From NCBI GenBank assembly GCA_029931535.1, contig JAQPZY010001129.1:1279175-1343174 (forward strand): DNA of 64,000 nt. Reading direction: 5' to 3'. This stretch comes from Margaritifera margaritifera (Eukaryota > Mollusca > Bivalvia > Unionida > Margaritiferidae). Under the pieces are notes generated by a model. The model had not been told where the DNA came from. It saw nothing but the letters and a program-made list of their open reading frames with translations, and did no database searches. Both the position numbers and the translations under genes were made by a program. The number at the start of each line of letters is the position of its first letter. Within the stretch, counting starts at the first letter, position 1. This document shows, piece after piece, positions 23,950 to 34,885 of the stretch.

Positions 23950-24090
23950 GAGTAATTAATATTCATGGATTGGGGAAGGAGTTTTATTGTTTCCCTAGAG
24001 GGATCATTCTTCTTTGAGTCTTTACATTCATGGTTTGTAGCATCCACAAAATGCATGAAAATTGGAATTTCATGAAAAATAGTGAATTCA
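23950..24090 (+). repeat. Dispersed repeat, related to 2770-2935
   Basis: Carries ATTGTTTCC, TTGAGTCTTTACATTCATGG and TTTGTAGCATCCACAAAATG in the same order as the copy near 2770. Only about 140 bp are recognisable. Confidence 0.55.
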
Positions 24091-24530
24091 TACAATTATA
24101 TAATAATTTGGATGTAATCATTCCACATTTTATATTTTTCCCCTGATATAGGTAAATGTTTTTTTTATTGAGATTATGTCTGTTTTCTTTCACAAGTGCA
24201 ATGATCTACAAATATTTACAATGTATACATTTTTTACAATATTTTAAATTATGATTCACCTTGAATATATTTCCTTATACATGAATTTATTCTGAACAGA
24301 AATTACTTTATCTCTTTACATTCATATTGAAAATAAATATATCAGTTGATTAAATCTCTGAAAGTGTTTCTTTTCTTTTGTTATATAAGACCAGAAACAC
24401 TTACTCAATGGCATTGCATTCTTTTTATAAAATTTCTTTTATAACTCACATTGCCGTAAGGCCAAGTGAGCTTATGGTATGGCCCTGTGTCCATCATGCA
24501 TTGTGTGTCATCCGTCCATCAAGAATTGTT

Positions 24531-25375
24531 TATTACCACTCTGAAGTCCATATTTCTGATTCAATTTTGATGAGATTTAGAATATGGGCTTATATCATCA
24601 AAATCTCGGAGGATTTGACAATGAGCTAGAGCCAGCACATTGTTGAGGTGATCTTGCATCAGATTGGCTGACTTTGTGGAGGTGATCTTGCATTAGATTG
24701 GCTGACTTTGTGGAGGTGATCTTGCTTCAGATTGGCTGACTTTGTTGATGGTGATCTTGCATCATATTGGCTGACTTTGTGGAGGTGATCTTGCATCAGA
24801 TTGGCTGACTTTGTTGAGATGATCTTACATCAGATTGGCTGACATTGTTGAGGATATCTTGCATCAGATTGGCTGACTTTGTTACTACTCAAGAGACCAT
24901 ATTTCTGATCCAAATTTTATCAAACATGGAATTTATATTTACATCACTAAGATCTCAGATGAGTTCAATAATGAGCGAGATCCATGAATAATAATAGGTG
25001 ATCTTTCATCTGATTGGCTGAGTATGTTACCACTCGGGATGCCATATTTCTGATCCAGCTTTTATCAAACTTTTAATATATGCTGATATCATTAAGATCT
25101 TAGACAAGTTTCATAATGATCTAGAGCCATGCATATTAATGAGGTGATTTTGCATATCTAGGGGCCATATTTCTGATTTTATTTTTATCAAACTTGTAAT
25201 ATAGGCATATTTGAACAAGATCACGCATGAGTTCAATAATGAGTGAAATGCACTCATAATATTGAGCAAGATCAATGTATACTGATGAGGTGATCTAGGA
25301 TCTGATTGGCTGAGCTTGCTGAAACTTTAGAGACTGTTTCTAATAAGATGTATATTAAACTTAGTAAATAGTCTT
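24531..25375 (+). repeat. Nested tandem repeat: ~140-170-bp units with an expanded 34-bp core
   Basis: Larger units start with a CCATATTTCTGATYC block near 24546, 24897, 25042 and 25168. Each continues through ATCAAACTT, AAGATCTCRGA, AATGAKCTAGAGCCA and GGTGATCTTGCATCAGATTG-GCTGA. In the first unit this last block has been amplified into seven copies of a 34-bp repeat (24642-24882, GGAGGTGATCTTGCATCAGA). Confidence 0.85.
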
Positions 25376-27518
25376 GTTATAAGCAAGATCTGCGCATATT
25401 AATAATATTCAATGCAATTAGAAGTAGTTCTCAATTTGTATGCTATGTAATAAAAATTTGTTTTCTCTTAACATACCTTCCCTCTGTCTCTCAAGGAAAG
25501 CAAAGGAAGTAACCCAGTGTATTGACTATTGAGAATCACATTTTTGGAAGTTACATGGTTCTTCCTCTTGTAAACAAAATGCAAAATAATAATAATAATT
25601 ATAATAATTGTGGAGTAAAGGATGCATACATCAATAAAAATTGGAATGGTTTGTTTTCTTTATTGCAGAACATAAATCTCATTTCCTGTTCATATATTAA
25701 TTTCCCTTCTAAAGAAAAAAAAGCGTTCCTTAAATTTTTAAAAGAAAATCTAATTTCCGAAATAAAGACTTAATAATCTGGTCCCGCTTTTATCAAACGT
25801 CTCAAGTCTGAGTAAAATCTCAATTTTCGCATGCTAAACAATTATTTGTAAACAGTGATGAGATAACTACATTAAGAATGTACTTAAGTTGTGATGTTTT
25901 TTGAACGCGGAGCCAGGTCTATCACGAGCAGTAATATTACTCATAACAAAAGTGAATTGGTCACCAGAAATCTAGACATGTTGTTATCTCTGTGTGCTTT
26001 TGCTGTATCACGTTAAACCCTGTGTGTGGGTGGGTGGGGGGATATACAACAATGTTTAAGAAATCACGGGAAAAAGTAACCAAACCGCGGCAATGACGTT
26101 AAGCGTAAAGGTGACATGGAATGTCATTTTGGGTGCACTCCAATGATACTTTTTCTATGTTTGGAAAGGTCCATTCAGAATTCACAAAAGTGGGATTGCA
26201 GCTTTGAGCTCAAATAAAGCATGAAATAAGTGATTTCGTTCAATTTTCGTTTATATAGTGGGGATTTCCCGACTTTAAAATAATATTTACATATATGTGG
26301 CTCCACAATATTTGCTCTGAAGATTCTGACAATAAAATAAAACAGTATTGTTTTAAACAAATAAATATAAAGAGGTACTCGTACTCTACAGGAAAAAGTT
26401 ACTTTGAAATCAAAAAACGTAGTTTGAAACATAATGCTTTTATAATGATTTCTTGACAATATCCACACCGTTCAAATTGGATTAGTTGAGCGGACAGTAT
26501 GCAGGATGTATCGAGTTGGAATCCCGTCAAAGGTCTTGCTTTCTTTCCTTATTGTTAATATCCCACACTAAGTATTTATTTGAATTTCTTTAAATCATAA
26601 CTGTTTTTCTGCATCTGTTTTGTATTGGAACAAAATTAAACAGATACAACTGCTGTTGTTGCTATGGCTGTTTTGTCTTGTCTGAAAATAAAATACATAT
26701 GCAGCCTTATCACATACCTGCAGGTGATTCCTGGTGCAAACATGGCTATAAATATACCATATACGTCATGTATTGGGTTAGCTCATGCGACCAAATGTGC
26801 AAAGACTTGCAGCGAAGATGAAATCATCCATAAACATGACCTTTTTCTTTCCCTTTTTGTAAAACATTTTTTTTTTTTTTTTATAGCTATTGGAGTTAAG
26901 TCGATAAACTCAAAAGAATCAAAACACTACTATCGTCTTTACCCGCTTATAACACTCGCCTAACTGTTATATACTCTAACAGTTTATACCGATATTTTCC
27001 GTCGCATAATGCACCAGCAGGTATGATACTAACCTGTTCGAGCTTCTTATAGTGTTATGGGACAAATGCGCATTAAGATCGTAAGTTCAACCTTTATGTG
27101 TCAGGGTGGTCAATTACACATACACTTGAGCATTCAATTTACATACTAATACTTGAACACCTAATCAGGTACAGATGTCATTGTGCTAGAATAAAAAGTA
27201 AGTTTCAAGTCCTGCATGTGTTTCATATTTACTAAAACTTAGATCTAGTTTTACAACTTATATTCTAACATGACTTTTAAAAATTTACAATATATCAGGG
27301 ACTTATGCATAAGCACGTGCAAGACCATAAATAAAAGTACACATTTTAATCGGGATACATTTAAAGGACTTGTATAGAAATATTTATACTTAAGAAAGTG
27401 TACTATGAACGTTTTTGGTTAAAACAAAACGGAGATTCATCAACCATTCATAGAGGGCTTCAATTACTCGATATCTAGTTTGTGTTAAGAAATTTGTAAT
27501 CCCCCTTTTCTTCCGCAG
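25376..27518. other. Intergenic sequence with weak signals
   Basis: No gene recognised. TTTACCTGCAG-like TACCTGCAG/GTGATTCC at 26724 precedes a short Cys-containing frame (SCIGLAHATKCAKTC) that ends in a poly-T run at 26866-26882; I cannot assign it. GTTGAGCGG and GAGTTGGAATCCC (26487-26525) resemble degraded A and B boxes. A G-rich run lies at 26025-26041. Confidence 0.35.
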
Positions 27519-27526
27519 TATATAAA
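27519..27526 (+). promoter_or_regulatory. TATA-box-like motif
   Basis: GTATATAAAG follows a pyrimidine-rich stretch (CCCCCTTTTCTTCCGC). No convincing open frame starts within 200 bp downstream, and the transposon at 27621 begins 95 bp later. The motif match is the only evidence. Confidence 0.2.
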
Positions 27527-27620
27527 GTCTGCTTCAGAATTTCGTTGCTTTAACGGTCGTCTGAATCTATGGAAAATAAATGAAAAACAGCAAGTGATTG
27601 AAAGTGCACAATATGCACAA

Positions 27621-28076
27621 TAGTCCGATAAATCAGTCCCCAATGTACTGACACTGATAAACGGTTTTGAGGTCAGATCTCACATATTCATTAAATCGTG
27701 CAATTGTTGCAGAATAATGTGTCCGCAACACATCGGTGTACATCTTAGACACCGGTATTTTTCGCGACACTTTAGTTATGGTCAGTTGAAGAGTCCTTTC
27801 GGCGATATGTACAGAATATTTCCGATCGAATCTTCTGTTTGACAACTTGTAAATCTACATGGAATAGCAGAACACTACCTCCTGTGGCCATTTCGAATTT
27901 CGTAGCTACATACAGCTGTTACATCAGCAACCGATCAGATGCGACTTCCGCTCATTCGCTCTTTTCAAAGTTTCGGTTGACAAAATCTAGGGACGCTCGA
28001 ATCTAGTCATATGACCAAAGAAACCGAAACTTTCTAATGAGCGAATGACAGGTTTAGGGGCTGATTTATCGGATTA
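27621..28076. mobile_element. 456-bp DNA transposon with 9-bp target duplication (MULE-like)
   Basis: The terminal inverted repeats match at 18 of 20 bases: TAGTCCGATAAATCAGTCCC on the left, TAATCCGATAAATCAGCCCC read inward from the right. Perfect 9-bp direct repeats TATGCACAA flank it (27612-27620, 28077-28085). A 9-bp duplication is characteristic of Mutator-like elements, so I suggest that superfamily. Inside is a second inverted repeat (about 27952-28048), with arms around CATTCGCTC and AAGTTTCGGTT. A 70-codon minus-strand frame (27633-27845) starts with TTG just after a stop and resembles nothing I know. Confidence 0.8.
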
Positions 28077-28269
28077 TATGCACAACTACTATCTACCGAA
28101 TAATCTCGATTAAACCCAATGGGTGGGAATCAATACAGGGATTTTCCATCCCATAGGAAGGAGGTAGTAGAAGGCTGAATTAAACACCGCAATTTCAACT
28201 CTTTTTTAAAAAAAAAAAGGTATCTATATGGTAAAAGATATATGAAAGAAAACACTTTTGTATATTATT
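28077..28269. other. Short intergenic stretch
   Basis: Nothing recognised beyond the 9-bp target duplication at its start. Confidence 0.5.
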
Positions 28270-28800
28270 AAAAATAGTGTCAAACCAAAGCCAGTTGGAC
28301 GGACAATCAGGAGGCGTATACCTGCAAATTATGTTATGGACAGGTCCAAATCAAACTCTTTTAAGGTATCGTAAATGTAAAGGAGCGTAGCAAATTTGGT
28401 CAAAATCCAACAAACCGTGATAAAGTTCTGCCACGGAAATAAAAGTAAAGAGAACGGGATATCAGTGTGCATAACTCCTGTAAATTATATCGTGGAAATC
28501 TAGAAATCGAACACTTTCAGTGTCTCATCAATATAAAGCCACATGCCCGATTTGGTTGAAATCCAACAAACCGTGGTAAAGTTATGCTACGGACACCAAA
28601 CTCAGGAGGACGGGCAATTAGGAGGCATAACTCCTGTAAATGATACCATGTAATGGTGGAAATTGAATTAATTCAAGGTCCAATCAATATAGAGCTGCCT
28701 GCCAAATTTTCTTAAAGTTCAACAGTCATTGGGAAACTTTAGCTGCTGAAACGAAAAGTTAGGGGGGATAGGCAATCAAGGGCCATAAGTCCTCTAAATG
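28270..28800 (+). repeat. Degenerate tandem repeat, ~155-165-bp period
   Basis: Three to four units share GGACGGRCAATYAGGAGGC, CATAACTCCTGTAAATTATR, CAATATAGAGCTRCMTGCC, GGTTGAAATCCAACAAACCG and TAAAGTTCTGCYACGGAAA. Motif content links it to 17041-18130 in the same orientation. Confidence 0.75.
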
Positions 28801-29262
28801 TTGACAGGGAAGGCTTTAAACCGATCTCTAAGACTGAAGACAAAATATAAAACGAGCATATAATTTCAAATTTTAATTTATCGTGAACATTTGGATCAAT
28901 TAAGGAAATTATACAAGTAAAGAAAATAAAGAAGACTAAAATAGGTAAATACAATCAAACATTTGCAGTATCACAGACGGAACCTTGTTATGTCGAAAAT
29001 TTTGTTAGCAGACTACTATCAGCCAGAACCTTTGTCTCCATTTTTTTCATTTTGCTGTTTACTTGAAAACAATGTTTTCACATATCTTTTTCAATCTTCA
29101 CAGGAAGGAGTGCTAGAACTGCATTTTTCTGTTTTCGATTTTGATTTTTCTTGAGGGGAAAAAAAGAAGAAAAAAAACATGAGAAAAAAAAGAGAAAGAG
29201 ACGTCTTTTTATTTATATTTTTTTCTTTTGAGAAAGCCAAAAAGGTATGAGGATTGATTAAA
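28801..29262. other. Intergenic, A-rich
   Basis: No gene recognised; A-rich tracts at 29157-29200. Confidence 0.45.
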
Positions 29263-29537
29263 GTTGGTAAACGAAGACCATTTGGTGGCGACCCTGGAGG
29301 CTTTGAGGTTCATATACAATTGGTAAACGAAGACCATTTGGTGGCGACCTTGGAGGCTTTAAGGTGTATATACAATTGGTAAACGAAGACCATTTGATGG
29401 CGACCTTAGAGGCTTTTTGAGGTTTATATATAATTGGTAAACGAAGATCATTGGCGATCCTGGAGGTTTATATACAATTGGTAAACGAAGACCATTTGAC
29501 GGCGACCCTGGAGGCTTTGAGGTTCATATACAATTAG
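29263..29537 (+). repeat. 56-bp tandem repeat, 5 copies
   Basis: The unit is AATTGGTAAACGAAGACCAT, then TTGGTGGCGACCCTGGAGGC, then TTTGAGGTTCATATAC. The fourth copy has internal deletions. TGGTGGCGACC resembles a retrotransposon primer-binding-site segment, but no LTR or pol sequence is nearby. Confidence 0.9.
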
Positions 29538-30005
29538 GATATATATAAAAACTCAAAGGTACACAAAGAAATTGAATATAACTATTGCAAATGAAAGATT
29601 GAAAGAGAAAACTGGTAAACAAAATTAACTGAAAAGAGTTGTGAACGATAGATGGGAAACATAAAATAAGACGTGAAATCTACAACTGCTAAAATATCCA
29701 AATCATTGTCAGATGTTGTTATCTATGCTGTGGCATCATCGATTAGCAAATTTATTCCAATTGGCAACTTAGCTTATAGATTCCACAAGATAATTTCCTG
29801 GATGTTCAAATTGGGATTGCTTTTATCAGCACTGAGTGCTCGTTTGACAACATTCAAACCTATTGATTTACAAAAAGCAACACAAAAAAGAGAAGGAAAA
29901 TGAAAATACTGAAATGTTGAGAGTTTTTAAATTGTACATGATTCCTTTTCGGGTATTATATCTGTCGAGTTACCTGCTTTGTAAAGTAGTCTTTTTCTTC
30001 TGAAA
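29538..30005. other. Intergenic or 5' flank of candidate exon
   Basis: A 76-codon open frame (29673-29903, GTG start) has no recognisable domain and no splice support. Nothing else recognised. Confidence 0.4.
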
Positions 30006-30152
30006 ATGTCTTGTATACAGAAAAGATTTTTTCTACACAAGTTGGTTTTTCTCCCCAATATCTGCGTCATTTTGTTTGCTACAGTGTTCATTTTTACAGG
30101 TAGAAAAATAAATCAGGAGCGAGAATTAGATACTCTCGAACCTCACTTGTCA
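30006..30152 (+). CDS. Candidate first exon of a type II membrane protein
   Basis: An ATG at 30006 opens a frame with a short basic N-terminus (MSCIQKRFFLHK). A hydrophobic stretch of about 20 residues (LVFLPNICVILFATVFIF) and a charged segment (GRKINQERELDTLEPHLSS) follow. It then meets a perfect donor, AAGTAAGT (GT at 30153). This cytoplasmic tail, signal anchor and polar stem is the layout of Golgi glycosyltransferases and sulfotransferases, and first exons of such genes often end in the stem. No catalytic domain is visible downstream, so this is only a candidate. The unspliced frame stops at 30213. Confidence 0.35.
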
Positions 30153-31153
30153 AGTAAGTACATCATCGATTCTCCAAAAGATTTAGTCTCAGCAATATTT
30201 AATGTGGACGTATAGAAAACCATGTTCGTGATTGAAATTAGCTAAGTAGTATCACTCATTATTGTGTTTAATTGTAAACTCATTAGATAATATATGAAAG
30301 CCATTAAACGTCAGAGTACAAAATATGCGTACAATGTGTGTGTAAAATGGTTGGACTTTTAATGTTCTTCTGTCTCACAAGATTGAGCTGCTGGAATGAC
30401 GTCAAAATTATAGTGTTATTAGGAAGAATTTTTAAATTCAGTAAATTTGCATGCATTCTATGCCGATAGTAACGTAACTTTAGGACATCGTATATAATCT
30501 TTGCAGACAAATTATCGCTTTACATCAGGACTCATAAAATCTTTCGTTTTTAGCACACCAGAGGGTAATCAAATTGACGTTAGTTCGGTGTGTTGCAAAA
30601 TACATCCTGGGCTTTCATTTAATTATGGTTGAAACGAACAAAAGAAAGCCTGGTGATAATAAAGTATTTATTTTTTCAACATCTCTCACGGTTTCAGATT
30701 GTAGCGCTTAAACAATAAGACCTGCCTGACAAACCAAGCCTATTCATTCATTTCGTGTGGACGAAACCCACGCAAGCAAAGATGTGCAGTCATATTAAAT
30801 TTCACTAAGGTTCAGAAATATCAGTTTGTATCTTAGTAGTTTTTATAGCAAGGAAACTGAAAAGGATGGAGCTGGAGTTTATAAATGACCTTTTTTTCTA
30901 ACTAAATTCATTTAAATTCATAAAACTAGAAGGATCATTTTAATAAAGTACCAATATGTCACCTATGGATTGGTAGAGTCCCGCCAAGAGAAATTGTGCT
31001 TTATTTCTTCTTGCTTTCTGATTAATATCAAATTCTCATAAAATACATGTATTGATTTTTTTTTCGCTAAAGAAAGTGATCTGGTTGTTAACACAGTAGC
31101 ATAATAAACATCTATAAAAAAAATCTTCAAGAGATAAACAGTTTAACTGAACT
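30153..31153. other. Intergenic or intronic sequence
   Basis: No gene recognised. If the exon ending at 30152 is real, this would be its intron. Confidence 0.4.
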
Positions 31154-31271
31154 GATTACAACAGTTTGTGTAAAGCAAAAAGTCAGTACACATACATTGA
31201 TTACAACAGTTGGTGTAGATCAAATAATTATTTGATCTACACCAACTGTTGTAATCAATGTATGTGTACTG
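31154..31271. repeat. Left-end repeat units with a perfect 88-bp palindrome
   Basis: Two ~45-bp units in direct orientation (31154-31183 partial, 31184-31227) meet an inverted unit (31228-31271). The junction makes 31184-31271 a perfect spacerless 88-bp palindrome: it starts CAGTACACATACATTGATTA, has CAAATAATTATTTG at its centre and ends CAATGTATGTGTACTG. The same unit forms the array at 33804-33999. Confidence 0.95.
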
Positions 31272-31777
31272 GTCTACAGCCAAAATGCTTCCGCAATAAA
31301 TGTTGTCAAACTTTACTAATTCTGGGTCACTGAGAACGAAAATGATGCTTAAAATTGTTGATTGGCTCTAGTTTTAAAGATATGATACTGGGTCAGTATA
31401 TACGACCCTTGATTTGGGAATGGCGGACGATAAGTGGGTTATAAAGGGAAGGGATCTCAATTTAAACCAGAAACGATTAAAATACATCTTTGACTGGATC
31501 TATGAATAAATCTAGGACTGGGTTTTGGTCAGTACTTGCTTTTTGGGCAAAAAAATGAATGATGCAATCTGAAGTTGGTATTGCATCATACATTATATGA
31601 ATTGCATCATGTTATTCCTAGAAGTCATGGATGATACAATCATAACTAAGCTTACATCACTCTGCTGAAGAAATTGCGCTATATCAGCTCTACAAATCAT
31701 ACAGTGTCGTGCTCTCTTATTTTTCAGTGTTTGATTTTGCAAAGGGACACATTTCTGTTTAGCCAAAGTGAGCAGAG
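31272..31777. other. 5' region of the putative transposon
   Basis: Noncoding. It includes the inner part of the left inverted end (GTTGATTGGCTCTAGTTTTA near 31355). Two ATTGCATCAT motifs lie at 31580-31611, with related GATGCAATC and GATACAATC forms nearby. No clear TATA box. Confidence 0.45.
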
Positions 31778-33449
31778 ATGCCTCGTACTTGTGTGAACAA
31801 TGCAGATAACTTCTGCTATGTTTGTGGTGAAGTGACTTTTGCATCACAAAAGCGCAGTATAACCACTATGGTTAAGAAAGCCTATCACCTTTATTTTGGC
31901 TGCAAAATTGGATATCAGGACAAGATGTGGGCCCCACATATATGCTGCAACACTTGTGCAACAAATCTTCGCCAGTGGTTGAACAGGAAAAGAAAATCTA
32001 TGCCTTTTGCAGTGCCAATGATTTGGAGAGAGCCAACAGATCATATCAGCAATTGTTACTTCTTCATGGTGCCTCCAGCTGGGAAAGGTGTGTCAAAGAA
32101 GAAAAAGTGGACTGTGCATTATCCAAACATTCCATCAGCTATACGCCCAGTACCCCACGGAGAAGGACTGCCAGTTCCTGATGCACCAGAATCATTCTCA
32201 CTTGAGTCAGACAAGGAAGAGGAAGAGGATGAAACTTCTACTTCTGAACCATAATGTCACATGACCCATATTTTCTCCCATCCTCCTCCTCTGAACCACA
32301 CCTCATAACGCAAGGTGAACTGAATGACCTTGTCAGGGATTTGGAACTACCCAAGAGTAAGGCAGAGCTGTTGGACTCCAGACTACAGCAGTGGAATCTC
32401 CATGCAGGTGATGTTAGGGTTTCCATGTTCCGTGGCCGTCAAAAGGATCTTGTCCCATTCTTCTTCATGGAAGGTGATCTTGTAGCCTGCAACAACATCG
32501 ATGGTGTGATGGCAGCCCTCAACATTGTTCATGATCCAGATGAGTGGAGACTGTTCATTGATTCATCGAAGACGAGTCTTAAAGCTCTTTTGCTGCATAA
32601 TGGCAGTGTTTTGCCATCAGTTCCAGTTGGTCATGCGGTCCATATGAAGGAAACATATGAAAACATGAAACAACTTTTGAGGTGCATAAACTATGACCAA
32701 CATCAGTGGCAGCTTTGTAGCAATTTCAAGGTTCTTGCTCTCTTGCTTGGTCTGCTGACTAGATACACAAAGTACTGCTGTTTTCTCTGGGAATGGGATA
32801 GTCGTGCAAGAGATTCCCACTACATTAAGAGAGATTGGCCACTCCGACAGTCATTGGAGCCTGGGATGAAAAGTGTTCAGCATCCTCCACTTGTTGAATC
32901 AAGGAAGATTTTGTTACCACCCTTGCACATCAAGCTGGGTCTGATGAAGAACTTTGTCAAGGCCATGGACAAAACACAAGCAGCTTTCAAGTACCTATGT
33001 GGAAAATTTCCAAGGTTAAGTGAAGCTAAGATAAAGGAAGGTGTCTTTGTTGGTCCTCAGATTCGTGAACTTCTTCGAAATGATGCATTTCACCGTGCAC
33101 TGCGTGGCAAGGAAAAGACGGCATGGAAAGACTTTTCTCGGAAACAACAAGGCAGACAACTATAGGGAGTTGGTGGAAAACCTCCTCAAGACATACAAAA
33201 GCCTTGGTTGCAACATGTCACTAAAGATACATTGTTTGCACTCATCTAGATTTTTTTCTACCGAACTGCGGAGCAGTGAGCGACGAGCACAGCGAGCGAT
33301 TTCACCAGGACATTGCAACAATGGAGAAACGCTATCAGGGCAAATGGAGCCCATCAATGCTTGCAGACTATTGCTGGACAGTGACAAGAGATGCTCCATT
33401 TAAAGAATACAAGAGACAAGCCAAGAAGCGCCAATTAGACACTGAATAA
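31778..33449 (+). pseudogene. Broken gene of an uncharacterised transposon-associated protein family
   Basis: The first frame (31778-32254, 158 codons) opens MPRTCVNNADNFCYVCGEV. Cysteines at residues 13 and 16 (CYVC) and 56, 57 and 60 (HICCNTC) suggest a zinc-binding N-terminal domain. An acidic tail near residue 141 (SDKEEEEDE) follows. Its TAA overlaps the ATG of the second frame (32254-33165, 303 codons), shifted by one base, which carries LELPKSKAELLDSRLQQW and a long helical domain. Further shifts near 33135 and 33243 are needed to reach the C-terminal part (DEHSERFHQDI, then KRYQGKW; stop at 33447-33449). I recognise the protein type as a multicopy uncharacterised family of invertebrate genomes, without a name or known reaction. 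Codon-level integrity between breaks suggests fairly recent death. Confidence 0.75.
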
Positions 33450-33803
33450 GGACTAAACTATGTACTTATATATACATAATAGTTTTTTGACTTTTGTTTC
33501 AATATATTTTTTATTTATATAACCCTTTTACTGTTTTTTAAAGTGTTACATAAACAGGACAGGTGAAATATTATCATGTAAAGCAACCATAAACACATGA
33601 AAAGACGTAGGTTTACAATTTATGATTAAAGGTCTACTATGTACACAATATACATAGACGTAAAATGTAAAAACTTAAATATCTTGGAAACAGTAGCCAA
33701 TCAGTTGTTTTAATTGTCATATTTGAATTCAGCACATCAAAATCCCTAATAAAAAGCACATTTTATCTCTGAAGCAGACGACTTCTAAAAAATTGCAGAC
33801 CAG
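33450..33803. other. 3' region of the putative transposon
   Basis: Noncoding and AT-rich. The inner part of the right inverted end (ATCTTGGAAACAGTAGCCAA, near 33680) lies here. Confidence 0.45.
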
Positions 33804-33999
33804 TGATAATCTGTCCACTACATTGACTATAACAGATTGTGAAGAGTAAATAATCAGTACACATAACATTGATTACAACAATTTTTGCAGAGTAAATGAT
33901 TGGTACACACACATTGATTACAACAGTGTCCAGAAAGGAAATCAGTACACATACATTGATTACAACAGTTTGTGTAGGGTAAATAATTGCTACGCATAC
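33804..33999 (+). repeat. Right-end array of ~45-bp units
   Basis: About four units with starts near 33855, 33902 and 33943, plus partial units at each edge. The core is CAGTACACATACATTGATTA, then CAACAGTTTGTGTAGRGTAA, then ATAAT. Spacing is 41-47 bp. It is inverted relative to 31228-31271. Confidence 0.9.
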
Positions 34000-34655
34000 G
34001 TTTTATAAACAGAACATTGCCATGCATATTAAAACCGCTGGTTTCGTCGTATATCTTAACATTTTGTTTTTTTATACGTGTGGTTTAGAACTCGTAATCT
34101 TTATTTTACTTCCCATGACAGAGTATTCATACCGGTTTGTATACTTGAATACTTACTCTGATACAGAGTAAAAGGTAAGTGAAAGTCCTGCATTTGTTAC
34201 TACTATAGTTAGTAATAATATAAATTTTTAAAAAATTCTGATCATTAAAAGATTCCAATGAGATTGCGGTGTCGAGGCGTTTTTGTTGTTGAATAGATTA
34301 AAAGTGAATTATCATATCTAAGAGCATGTTTAACAGGAATACCAACTTGTGTGTGTGTGTGTGTGTTTGTAACTGCTGCCAAGTGAAGACCAGATGTTGA
34401 ATAAACACCAACAAATGGGGACTTAAAAAGCAAGTGAGGACCCGATTCAAGTCTTCACTTGCCAAAATGCGAATTTCGGCTAATTTTGTATGTTTCATGA
34501 AGAAAAAATGAAAATTTGGACTGTCTCAGTTGGCGGCACTTTTAAGACGTGTGTAAGCCCGGGTTTACACAAATTACTGTAACCGCTATATTTTCGATAC
34601 ACAGTCTCTTCACACTCCATCGTTCACACATGCGCGAAAGTGATAATGCTTCGAC

Positions 34656-34663
34656 GCATGCGC
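34656..34663. promoter_or_regulatory. NRF1-like palindrome
   Basis: GCATGCGC within CGACGCATGCGCTG, 20 bp after a second ATGCGCG. This matches the core of NRF1-binding promoters. No gene start is confirmed nearby. Confidence 0.3.
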
Positions 34664-34885
34664 TGTTGGATACTGGACAATACTTTGATGGAGAAGTTGA
34701 AGAGGTGGGAAAAAAATGAAGTAGCATGCACAGGAGACACTCGCGAGTCCAATTCAGAATTTCTATTAAGAAATAATGGGATTTTTGTGGAGTGTAATTT
34801 TGCTCTATTTTATTTAGCAGTCCATTTATTGATGTGGAATGCATCTGACGTTTTCATTGATGTGTTACAATAGCAACAGGCGCCG

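Larger units (their letters stand above)
31228..33999 (+). mobile_element. ~2.8-kb putative transposon with long inverted ends and an uncharacterised gene
   Basis: The left end (31228 to about 31400), read in reverse, matches the right end (about 33690-33999). Shared blocks in order are AGATAT, ATTGGCT, TGYAGACCAGT, then CATTGATTACAACAG and GTAAATAAT of the ~45-bp units. Between them lies one broken gene (31778-33449). Inverted ends around a gene are the design of a DNA transposon. I could not define the outer borders or a target duplication, because the outermost parts are repeat units. The superfamily is unknown to me; no RNase H-type catalytic triad is evident in the gene. Confidence 0.6.

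Noticed and set aside
26476..26540. tRNA-like or SINE remnant
   Set aside because: Only approximate A and B boxes; no tail or second copy clear enough to support a call.
26664..26963. 99-codon frame with a Cys-rich middle
   Set aside because: No recognised domain, ends in a poly-T tract, and only a weak acceptor-like site supports it.
34542..34873. Overlapping 77- and 100-codon frames
   Set aside because: Opposite-strand shadows of each other without domain or splice support.
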